From Apostichopus japonicus (taxonomy: Eukaryota; Echinodermata; Holothuroidea; Aspidochirotida; Stichopodidae): a DNA stretch of 64,000 nucleotides. The translations under genes and the position numbers were made by a program. The DNA is taken from NCBI RefSeq assembly GCF_037975245.1, contig NC_092571.1:9586501-9650500 (forward strand), read 5' to 3'. Shown here piece by piece: positions 15,201 through 25,500 of the stretch; within the stretch, counting starts at the first letter, position 1; each line of letters begins with the position of its first letter. Below the pieces are notes generated by a model, which was not told where the DNA came from, did not search any database, and saw only the letters and a program-made list of their open reading frames with translations.

Positions 15201-16685
15201 TTACATCAGACATTACATCTGCTCTGCAGAAATAGATGGTAAACACACTGAGGTCAGTTTTTGTGCTACAGTCCTGGTGATTGACAATTGAGACCGACAC
15301 AGACACCATGTGTGCAAATTATGTTATAAAATAACCCGTGGCAGATCTATAGGGCAGTGGTACAAATGTTTGAAATGCAAGGAACATAAGATTATAAGGT
15401 CTTTTGAAGTTTAGACAAAGCTTCTTCTTAATGTAAAGGTAGGTATACTTACAGTATCATGGAAAGGTCCACAAAGGAGGCATGGTGACTGCTAGCCTTA
15501 TTTGGGTATCAGTTCCTGCATTCCATATTTGGAACACTGCCCATATGGACCTATCAGGTATTGCTTAAATGCTAAAGTTAGATAATTCAGTATTGTTACT
15601 GTACATGATGTTGTTCACACAATGATTGCACCTGTACAGTTCTATACATGGAGTTCAACTACAATATATCCATGAGCATGGAAAATGTACCACTATCTCA
15701 CTTGCTTTTTGTTTTATATGTTAAAGTGATCATATTCATACGCTTCAAAACATTTCTTCCATATTTGATAGTGTTCATCCAGAGCAGGTTACAGGATAAT
15801 TTAAACCTAGTTTTCAAGAAGTGTGAATGGGTTTAAGAATGCTTTGGACAAGCACTTGAAGCAATGTAATTGGGTCTGAGTGCTGTGTCTTCAGTTTTTT
15901 TATTCTCTTCTATAGGGTCCTTGATGATGACTTGAGTGTCCCTCCTGATCCTTTTTCTACTTAACTTAACTAACTGAACCTTCTTTATTTTCATTTAATG
16001 TCAGTCGACATGGAGAGCCACTATCATGGAGTGTCCGAAATTCGATCAACTTACGATTCAGTGCCACCATGCAGAATGTTTTGATTGTTAACTGTATTAG
16101 GACTAGGCTTTAACTCCGACAACATTAAATTTATGAAAAAATGAATTTATTATGAAGGAAATTTGACCAATTCGCCCTCATCTACCCATCGGAAGGCTTG
16201 CCTAAGCTACTGTAGCACTATAGTACTGTAGAGCTAAGCCTAGCCTATACATTTGGTTGAACAAGTGTGATTTGTAGTGATGTGCTTGATGTTCATGTGT
16301 GGATGTTTTGGACTGAATATGCGTTTACATGGTACCTGCTGAAAGATCTTACAAGGTGTGCGAAGTGAGGACCCGAACGAAATTGGGACCACATACTATT
16401 ACTTAGGCCCGGGCATATTACTGTAGCTTAGCCTAGTCAGCTAGCTTAGGCCTAACGTTACACAACTTAGGAATAGGAGGCCTAAGCCTACAGTAGGTTT
16501 GGAATGCGGTAAATGTCACGTCGACTTGACAAATAGAACGCTACGCGAACCTGACGAAGCTAAATTCGCAAATAAATTATTATTTAAACGGAATTAAATG
16601 ATTACTTTACCTCTTTACGAACGTTTAATATCGCATAGAAATCTTCCTCTGTCTTGGCATCATCGTCGCTAACGGGGGCAGCCAT
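238..16685 (-). CDS. DNAJC11: DnaJ homolog subfamily C member 11, spliced, 3' end missing
   Basis: J-domain protein of the mitochondrial MICOS/MIB complex, linked to cristae organisation (family knowledge). Nine exons are seen, 5' to 3': 16611-16685, 9045-9174, 7773-7945, 4265-4335, 3720-3891, 2598-2665, 1913-1980, 904-1111, 238-354. All junctions are GT-AG and phases match throughout, giving 1082 nt (360 codons plus 2 nt). The start [20 protein letters not shown] has A at -3 and G at +4. The J domain is at about residues 13-75 with HPD at 43-45 and ends [48 protein letters not shown] and [20 protein letters not shown] follow the vertebrate protein closely. The exon 4 donor was set at GTATGT, rather than 4 nt further on, because only that keeps the frame into exon 5. 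The exon 7 acceptor is the CTTAG at 1981-1982, which keeps FVTCSG. About 200 C-terminal residues of the usual ~559 lie left of the window. Introns 1-3 and 5-6 are loaded with repeats. Confidence 0.95.
2383..2589. repeat. 69-bp minisatellite, 3 copies, next to the exon 6 donor
   Basis: Three near-identical 69-bp units start at 2383, 2452 and 2521 (each begins GATTGTGG and ends ATTTTATT). The array stops about 8 bp from the splice donor of DNAJC11 exon 6 (GT at 2596-2597, minus strand). It yields a spurious minus-strand reading frame of repeated [20 protein letters not shown], because 69 is a multiple of three. No homology to the adjacent exon is visible. Confidence 0.9.
2960..3055. repeat. Dispersed repeat end with (CA)n core
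   Basis: A CAAGCTGGGCGTCACA block runs into a CA-dinucleotide run and ends GGTTATGATTATCATC. The same arrangement recurs at about 25250-25325 and, inverted, near 63235-63270, so this is one family of dispersed elements and not a simple microsatellite. Text like 'CAAGCTTCCCTTCTTGAGAT', seen at 25075-25095, also occurs at about 40-60 at the left edge. Confidence 0.6.
4802..7391. repeat. 29-bp minisatellite, about 89 units, higher-order structure
   Basis: Tandem array in DNAJC11 intron 3. The 29-bp unit reads GGAAACCAGATTTATATTCC followed by AGAATAAAA. Variants are TTTATATT, TTCATATT or TATATATT in the middle and AATAAAA, AATACAA, CATAAAA or GATAAAA at the end. Rare variants recur at multiples of 29: the AGAAAACC variant at about 5611 and 6336 (725 bp, 25 units), and the TATATTTCAG variant at 5391, 5971 and 6696 (580 and 725 bp). 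This indicates large block duplications. The units decay at the right end (7270-7391). Confidence 0.95.
8496..9031. repeat. GTACAGT-rich 40-45-bp minisatellite beside the exon 2 donor
   Basis: Units combine TACTACTCA with a self-complementary run such as GTACAGTGCAGTACAGTG. The left part has irregular 40-60-bp units. The right part (about 8861-9020) has four identical 40-bp units containing CACTTAATACTGATAGTACA. The array ends about 12 bp from the exon 2 donor of DNAJC11 (GT at 9043-9044, minus strand). The many GTAC and ACTGTAC palindromes would favour hairpins on either strand. Confidence 0.9.
11383..12402. mobile_element. 1.0-kb nonautonomous DNA transposon nested in element D
   Basis: Inverted termini GGCCTTGTTCACATTTAAGA (left, from 11383) and the exact complement at the right, ending 12402, match for about 25 bp. 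The termini resemble PIF/Harbinger-type and also the ends of element C (GGGTCTGTTCACGTTAAAG). A target duplication is not clear (CTT on the left, TAA on the right). No coding capacity is seen. Confidence 0.7.
12481..12840. mobile_element. TTAA-type MITE, copy 1
   Basis: The left end AAAGGCATTGAAGACT is inverted relative to the right end AGTCTTCACTCTTCACACTC, then TTTAA. About 360 bp. It is very similar along its length to 56278-56642 (shared stretches such as ACCTGAGATGTCCATCGCTG). The TTAA flanks point to a Kolobok- or piggyBac-like target site, and the termini fit Kolobok better. Noncoding. Confidence 0.75.
15770..15975 (+). mobile_element. LINE 3' tail fragment
   Basis: Homologous to 59218-59412: both share GTGTGAATGGGTT, AATGCTTTGGACAAG and GGGTCCTTGAT, spaced alike. 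Frame-broken translation gives the LINE C-terminal signature of the type NALDKYxKHCNRV. Decayed, in DNAJC11 intron 1. The remainder of 14775-16610 (about 1.6 kb of intron) shows nothing else I can assign. Confidence 0.5.
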
Positions 16686-19332
16686 TTTGTTTTAATGTGA
16701 ATTGCCCAGATCCAACTATTACCAATCGGCTATTTTTCGACGCAGTCGAACAGCCTGCAGACTACTTAATTACAAAAAGATGTGGTGCAGACCTAGTATA
16801 CATAGTCTGACCGAGTCCTGTGAACGTTTCATTTTATCGGATGTTTGCCGGTATTTAAGGCATCATCACCCTCTCCTTTTTTAAGTGCTAATCGTTAATC
16901 CATTTTGCGACTAGAAATAATCCATGAGTAAGCTTTAGTCGAGTCATTAACGTGGAGAAAATCGAGTATGTTTTTCAGGCAGTTATCGTCTCAAAGGATT
17001 CATGGAGACAAAAAATTCCACTCTGCTAGTTGAAGACTCCATCTAAGTATCTACCCCTTACTTAAGGTATGGTTGATTGAATGCAACCTATTTGACTGAC
17101 ACACTAGGAGCCTGGTCTGATATGTCATGAATTTTGGGCAAATTCATTACTGAATTGGGCTATTATAATCTTCTTGTTGATTTACGGATTACAGGCTTAA
17201 TGATTCCTTGCAAACATTACAAGAGAACGTTTGAAATTTTGACAACTGTTACCAGCAAGATGTTTGCACTCATATTTACCCATACACGGATTATTAAGTT
17301 CATCCTAGTTGTATACTTTTCAGGTATTGCATATATTACTAGGTTTTCAGATTTGTTGATCTGAAATGACCATTGAACTCTACATAAAATATTAACGTCT
17401 TTTAAGTTACTTAGGTAAATCTGTATACAAAGACATATGAAGGTAATAATGTTTCCATTTTGGAGTTTTTGCATTTGAAAAGTATTGACATGTTGACCTC
17501 AAATGACCAGTAAAGAACTTAAACTCCTTCAAAAAAAAAATAGGGTTAAGATGGATGCACATACCAAGACGGAACTTAATCCAAAAATTGTTTATGGAGT
17601 TATCAGATTTTCAAACTTTGACCTCTGTTGAACCTATAATAACCTCTGACCGACATAAAGGACACTGTTCTTGTATTCACTGTGCGCACACTGGATCCAT
17701 ATACCAAGTTATCACGATTATAAGGTTTTCAGACTTTGACCTCTGTTGGCCTCAAGTAACCTTTAACTTCTCCATAAAGCACAATCTTTGCACTCAGGCA
17801 AATCCAATAATATGAAGTTCAGTCAAGTATAAGTTTTAAAGTTATTGCATTTAGCCAAGCTGCAATCTTTTACTTATTAAGTCTACAAGGTTTCAAGGCT
17901 TTACCAAGAATAAACTTTAACTACAATGTATTGTTTGAGTTACAGTGTTTACCAGCAGATGTATCTTAAACACACCATCAAAAAAGATTCCTTTTGAGAT
18001 CAGCATGTTGTGTTTTGTCTCAATATATGTTGCCAGACTGGCAGACTCGACACTTTAATGTGACAAATGAAAAACTGTTAATAAAAACTCCTCTTTGGTG
18101 GAAACTGCTGATAAATCAGTGGCCAAGTAGGAGCAACCAGCTGGTTATAACCAGATATATCACTTACATTGTAGGTTATCCAATTATGTATGAGAATGCT
18201 AGGCTTGGCAACACATTGAAACCTACAGCTTTAAGAGATCAGCACTTAAGGCAAGAGAGAACTACTGTAACTACATATAAGATCACTGTTTTAACATATC
18301 AACAGCTTATATAACTAAACTACAGCACAACATGTGACAAATTATTCCCTTTTTCTTTGTGCATTTATTAAAAATGAGTCAATTAACAAACAGATGAATT
18401 TATACATAAATCTCATAAAAAAATTAGTTAAAGCCAATCTCCGACAGAAGAAGCAAGAACAAAAATCATTGCTCGAACTGAGCAATATCTGTCTTAATCC
18501 TTTTCTGAAACATTAAGGCCACAAGTAGATACAGCACACATCTGTACATCTGTACAGCTTCACCCGGAACTGAGCAATATCTGTCTTAATCCTTTTCTGA
18601 AACATTAAGGCCACAAGTAGATACAGCACACATCTGTACAGCTTCACCCCTTCTACAGAATCAACAAATGAAATGTTCTGAAACCAGAAGGTATGTTTAG
18701 TAGATAATAAGTACAGATGAATGCAGTAGTTTAAGACAGGCTTAATGACTTCACCGGTCATCTTACAGATGTAATCAGATGATTGGTTTTATGGCCAGAA
18801 GTTTGCAATAGGTACAACCATTTTATATATCATGGTTACAGTCGCACAAAGCAGGAGTTGCTTCCTTTACATATGCTCAAAGTTAATCTAGTTTGTGGAT
18901 AAGTGACCTCTCTAAAACCCAGCAAAGGAGCTTTGGCCAACCAAGACGATTCCAATTGCTTCACAATCATTGATGCTTCATTTCTCAAGGTCCACACACT
19001 CTGAGACTTGCTAGTAATAAAGCTGTATGGATTTAGGTTTCACACCCAGTTACATCTTTCTCTTCAGCTGAGTTTCGTTCTTCGTACTTTGTGCCTTCTT
19101 CCACACACTAACTCTCTGGTAGCAAAGCCAGATGTTCAGCACCTTCTGTTGCAGCACTTCACTCCCACTAATTTTTTCCATCTTTTCTACCATTCGAATA
19201 CTGGAATTGACTGATGACATCATACGTTCACCATATTTTCAACACGACGAAATTCATTTATAGAGGCAAGCATTCAATGTACTGACAATCGCAAAGATCA
19301 GTACACATTACACTTTGCCAGGATTACATGAG
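16686..19332. other. Intergenic region between DNAJC11 and CDK11
   Basis: The left side should carry the DNAJC11 promoter and 5' UTR; no TATA box is evident close to the start codon. Positions 17490-17790 contain decayed TGACCTCTGTTGACC-type dispersed repeats, also seen at 24960-25150 and 63640-63670. No conserved reading frame was recognised, and the small open frames here have no family features. Confidence 0.6.
18476..18651. repeat. Direct tandem duplication, 2 copies
   Basis: A block beginning AACTGAGCAATATCTGTCTT at 18476 recurs at 18568 (92-bp offset) and is almost identical. The first copy carries an extra 8-bp TCTGTACA duplication. Recent local duplication with no coding meaning apparent. 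Confidence 0.85.
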
Positions 19333-19338
19333 TTTATT
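19333..19338 (-). terminator. Polyadenylation signal of CDK11
   Basis: AATAAA on the minus strand lies about 165 nt after the CDK11 stop codon, the expected position for the last poly(A) signal. The 3' UTR would then be short, ending near 19310-19320. Confidence 0.6.
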
Positions 19339-19501
19339 CTTCAGTACTTTCATATCCACACCACATGCACAAAATTGCAAATATATTTGATTGGAATGGT
19401 ACTACAGACAAGGTTCTAGGTACTGATGCTTTGGCCTCTTGCTGCCTATCAAAATAGATCCTTTCTTTCACCCGTTGCGACTGAACCGCTTTCAGTTTGT
19501 T

Positions 19502-22500
19502 TTAGAATTTGAGGTGAAATCCTGGTCCTACAGCTGATGTTCCATGTGTTGGAAGTGTAAGTCTAAATCCCTCAGATTCATCATCTCCCTGGAATGAGAA
19601 GCAAACAGTCATTATTAACAGCAAGGAAGTATCAAATTCAACCTCAATCTGATTAATAACCAAGGTTCCTGTAGGCATCAAATCCTCAATAATTCAAAGA
19701 TACTTTATTCAGATTTTCTTATTCATTACACCCACAGGCCACTTTGATATGTCTTAAGTCATTTGAGTAGAACTAATGACAAATCCAAAGATAAAATGTC
19801 TCGAAACAATTTGAAGACAGGTTCCTTACACATTCTATAGTATTTGCTATTCAATAATAAAGTTTTGAAGCCTGTGCAGGTTACAAAGTGGCTACTAGGC
19901 ATTTTGTCTGTAACTGACTATTAGAATGATGGATATGCTCTTTTATTTGGTCATTACTTACCAGTTTATTAAACTGCATTCCACCCTCTGGAGCCTTAGG
20001 GCTCCTTTTAGCTGTCCTTGACTGTTCACTCTTTGCTGGCCATGTTGGAAACATGGACTCATCTATTGGTTGAGGAGATTCCTTGAAATACTCCTGTTTT
20101 AATGCATCTTCTGCTGAAATCCTCTTGGCGGGATTGTATGTCAAAAACCTGAGATGGACAACTCAAAAGATTAATTATAAAATGCATTGTTACAATTAAG
20201 TGTCATCAGCCTCAAAAACAGGATTCAGGATTGGATGATTTTCCCACAACATGACAGTTTTCTACTCATTCATAAGATAATACTACAAAGAACATTGATG
20301 TCTTTCAAACATGTTGAACTGTTAGGAATACACAGCCTTTTGTAATCTTTGTTAGATAAGAATTCAGAGATAACGTAACTATTGTAATATCATGGCTGAA
20401 TTGTACTTAACTCCTCACTTATTTTATGCAATTGTTGTCATTTAGAACACAGAATATTATTGAAATTTCTAATTTCTTTGTCCTTAATGGTGTTCTGTAT
20501 TATTATTGCATTTTAGTCTACTAGGATTCTAATATCATGATGGAGAACATACCATATCAAGTTTAGAGGACATGGCCTTGCTTAAACATATTGAAATGTA
20601 TTTCTTTCTGTCACTATCTTGATGTTTTCCCAGAGATTTTAATACACAACAAATGTTGGTTGACTCCTAGGCTTACATATGCACATGGGAGCTACAAAAC
20701 TTTATATTTTATATTTACTCATAGATCAACATTCTTTCGGTGAGAACAGTACACATATGCCTATACAACTACAGTCAAGTTTTATGCACAATAAAATATT
20801 GCCTTAATTGGAGGCAAAGCAATCTTTGGAGCCATACCAGTAATTCTGTGTGTTAAGCCTTAGTGGTGGTTGGACCTAACAGGCAAAGCAATCTTTGGAG
20901 CCATACCAGTAATTCTGTGTGTAAAGCCTTAGTGGAGGCTGGACCTAATAGGTAAACCAATCTTTGGAGCCATACCAGTAATTCTGTGTAAAGCCTTAGT
21001 GGTGGCTGGACATAACAGGCAAAGCAATCTTTGGAGCCATACCAGTAATTCTGTGTGTAAAGCCTTAGTGGTGGCTGGACATAACAGGCAAAGCAATCTT
21101 TGGAGCCATACCAGTAATTCTGTGTGTAAAGCCTTAGTGGTGGCTGGACCTAACAGGCAAAGCAATCTTTGGAGCCATACCAGTATTTCTGAGTGTAAAG
21201 CCTTAGTGGAGGCTGGACATAACAGGCAAAGCAATCTTTGGAGCCATACCAGTAATTATGTGTGTAAAGCCTTAGTGGTGGCTGGACATAACAGGCAAAG
21301 CAATCTTTGGAGCCATACCACTAATTCTGTGTGTAAAGCCTTAGTGGTGGCTGGACATAACAGGCAAAGCAATCTTTGGAGCCATACCAGTAATTGTGTA
21401 AAGCCTTAGTGGTGGCTGGACATAACAGGCAAAGCAATCTTTGGAGCCATACCAGTAATTATGTGTGTAAAGCCTTAGTGGAGGCTGGACCTAACAGGTA
21501 AAGCAATCTTTGGAGCCATACCAGTAATTATGTGTGTAAAGCCTTTGTGGTGGCTGGACATAACAGGCAAAGCAATCTTTGGAGCCATACCAGTAATTCT
21601 GTGTGTTAAGCCTTAGTGGAGGCTGAACCTAACAGGTAAAGCAATCTTTGGAGCCATACCAGTAATTCTGTGTGTAAAGCCTTAGTGGAGGCTGGACCTA
21701 ACAGGTAAACCAATCTTTGGAGCCATACCAGTAATTCTGTGTAAAGACTTAGTGGAGGCTGGACCTAACAGGCAAAGCAATCTTTGGAGCCATACCAGTA
21801 ATTCTGTGTGTAAAGACTTAGTGGTGGCTGGACATAACAGGCAAAGCAATCTTTGGAGCCATACCACTAATTCTGTGTGTAAAGCCTTAGTGGTGGCTGG
21901 ACATAACAGGCAAAGCAATCTTTGGAGCCATACCAGTAATTATGTGTGTAAAGCCTTAGTGGTGGCTGGACATAACAGGCAAAGCAATCTTTGGAGCCAT
22001 ACCAGTAATTATGTGTGTAAAGCCTTAGTGGAGGCTGGACCTAACAGGTAAACCAATCTTTGGAGCCATACCAGTAATTATGTGTGTAAAGCCTTAGTGG
22101 TGGCTGGACATAACAGGCAAAGCAATCTTTGGAGCCATACCAGTAATTCTGTGTGTAAAGCCTTAGTGGTGGTTGGACCTAACAGGCAAAGCAATCTTTG
22201 GAGCCATACCAGTAATTCTGTGTGTAAAGCCTTAGTGGAGGCTGGACCTAATAGGTAAACCAATCTTTGGAGCCATACCACTAATTCTGTGTAAAGCCTT
22301 AGTGGTGGCTGGACATAACAGGCAAAGCAATCTTTGGAGCCATACCAGTAATTCTGTGTGTAAAGCCTTAGTGGTGGCTGGACATAACAGGCAAAGCAAT
22401 CTTTGGAGCCATACCAGTAATTCTGTGTGTAAAGCCTTAGTGGTGGCTGGACCTAACAGGCAAAGCAATCTTTGGAGCCATACCAGTATTTCTGAGTGTA

Positions 22501-25500
22501 AAGCCTTAGTGGAGGCTGGACATAACAGGCAAAGCAATCTTTGGAGCCATACCAGTAATTATGTGTGTAAAGCCTTAGTGGTGGCTGGACATAACAGGCA
22601 AAGCAATCTTTGGAGCCATACCACTAATTCTGTGTGTAAAGCCTTAGTGGTGGCTGGACATAACAGGCAAAGCAATCTTTGGAGCCATACCAGTAATTGT
22701 GTAAAGCCTTAGTGGTGGCTGGACATAACAGGCAAAGCAATCTTTGGAGCCATACCAGTAATTATGTGTGTAAAGCCTTAGTGGAGGCTGGACCTAACAG
22801 GTAAAGCAATCTTTGGAGCCATACCAGTAATTATGTGTGTAAAGCCTTTGTGGTGGCTGGACATAACAGGCAAAGCAATCTTTGGAGCCATACCAGTAAT
22901 TCTGTGTGTTAAGCCTTAGTGGAGGCTGAACCTAACAGGTAAAGCAATCTTTGGAGCCATACCAGTAATTCTGTGTGTAAAGCCTTAGTGGAGGCTGGAC
23001 CTAACAGGTAAACCAATCTTTGGAGCCATACCAGTAATTCTGTGTAAAGACTTAGTGGAGGCTGGACCTAACAGGCAAAGCAATCTTTGGAGCCATACCA
23101 GTAATTCTGTGTGTAAAGACTTAGTGGTGGCTGGACATAACAGGCAAAGCAATCTTTGGAGCCATACCACTAATTCTGTGTGTAAAGCCTTAGTGGTGGC
23201 TGGACATAACAGGCAAAGCAATCTTTGGAGCCATACCAGTAATTATGTGTGTAAAGCCTTAGTGGTGGCTGGACATAACAGGCAAAGCAATCTTTGGAGC
23301 CATACCAGTAATTATGTGTGTAAAGCCTTAGTGGAGGCTGGACCTAACAGGTAAACCAATCTTTGGAGCCATACCAGTAATTATGTGTGTAAAGCCTTAG
23401 TGGTGGCTGGACATAACAGGCAAAGCAATCTTTGGAGCCATACCAGTAATTCTGTGTGTAAAGCCTTAGTGGTGGCTGGAACCTAACAGGCAAAGCAATC
23501 TTTGGAGCCATACCAGTAATTCTGTGTGTTAAGCCTTAGTGGTGGCTGGACCTAACAGGTAAAGCAATCTTTGGAGCCATACCAGTAATTCTGTGTGTAA
23601 AGCCTTAGTGGTGGCTGGAACCTAACAGGCAAAGCAATCTTTGGAGCCATACCAGTAATTCTGTGTGTTAAGCCTTTGTGGTGGCTGGACATAACAGGTA
23701 AAGCAATCTTTGGAGCCATACCAGTAATTCTGTGTGTTAAGCCTTTGTGGTGGCTGGACATAACAGGCAAAGCAATCTTTGGAGCCATACCAGTAATTCT
23801 GTGTTTAAAGCAGAGTAAAACTCACCTATTTAACAAATCAAAGCCCAGGTCAGTCAGATATGTTCCAAATCGGTTTCTTAGATTGTTGTAAGGGTACTCT
23901 GTAAAGCTCATCTTCTTCACAGCAGGGAGTTCATTGTATCCTGGCCAAATTTTCTCACTGGGTGTACCAAGCTCCTACAACAAAGACCAAGATGTACAGA
24001 AAAGTCTAACAGGCTGGAAGCATACCACAAATTACTAAACTAATAGATATGTAATCACTGGGCTAAGAAGAATTTATTAATACATCGTTTGAGCCATAGT
24101 AATCCTCGCATCTTTTTAAGTAGAATAATCTGCTTCAGAAGATATGATTGCACACACTGTACTATCATGCTAACACTTGTGTTACTTCAAGAGATCAAAA
24201 CAGAAAAAGAACAGGCAATTTTAACCAGACAGCAAAACTGCAGTATGGTTTCTACATGAATAATCTGATAAGAATGTGACACACTAGGCTGTATAGGGTA
24301 TAGCCAGGATGAACAACATACTTCAATCAAAGTACTACAGCAAAAAGCACTGAGATTTGCACAAACAATCTTCACATTGGCAGCTGATGACCGAGATGGA
24401 AACTTTTCTTGTATTAAGCATACCGATTGATCTCTACCAAAGACAAAAGGCTTCTTCTACTCAATGTTGTACATCTACAAGCAGTACGTTAAGCAGGCGC
24501 CGGGCGAATTTGAACTCTTTGGTCCCTAAGATTTTGCGTCTGGTTTGCCTCTTAAACATCTAACTTGGCGACAGTTAATTTTCATAAACAGTGTCTGGTT
24601 TGTTACTACATCCAAACATGAAGTTTTTATTTGGCACTGAATCTTGACAATTGCAAAATATGATGGAAAGCTTAAACAACGGATGCAAAGATAAAATACC
24701 GTCATCACAATGATATCGTCCAATACATTAAGCATGTACAAAGAGTACAACGTTTCATTGCACACCTTTGTATACAGGCATGTTTGCAGAGATGTAAGTT
24801 AACAACACATATAAGTCAATGGAGATTTGGTGGAGACTTCTTGATTCATATCTACGGATGCTCTTAAGCTAATTTCCAATTGCCCACAGCCTCTCCTATT
24901 CTAATGAGGCGTAACAAACATGCTATCTGATAGGCTGGTTGGTGGGAGTTTCGGTAGATTATAAAACAACTTTTCCACAATTTGACCCCTGGTGACTCCA
25001 AATGACCTTTGACCTCCACAAAAAAAGGCTTCTTTTACTTAACGTGTCACAACTACATACTAAATATATTGGTCCAAGCTTCCCTTCTTGAGATATCGTG
25101 TTTACAAGGTTTTCACAATTTGACCCCTGGTGACCCCAAATGATCTTTCACCTCCTCTAAAAACAACAGGGTTCTTCTAATCAATGTGGTATCCCTACAC
25201 ATTAAATGTGAGGTTGGTCCAAGATTCCCTTTTTGACATATGGTGTTTACAAGCAAGGCGTCACACACACACACATACAGTACTCATCCGTTTGCATGAC
25301 TACATTGGTTATGATTATCATCGAAACCAGGAGAAAGTGATAGAACCCTGGAGAGAAAGGGGCAGATGAGGTGAGAAGAGTAAGAATGTTCCATACTTTA
25401 AAGATCCTGTTGAGTTGATCAATTTCAGATCTGCCAGGGAAGAGAGGTTTCATAGTCAGGAACTCAGCAAATATACATCCCACAGACCACATGTCAATCT

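Noticed and set aside
20929-23891. Many open frames (60-136 codons) on both strands, repeats of [15 protein letters not shown] and [16 protein letters not shown]
   Set aside because: They follow the 69-bp period (a multiple of 3) of an intronic minisatellite and occur on both strands; no independent coding evidence.
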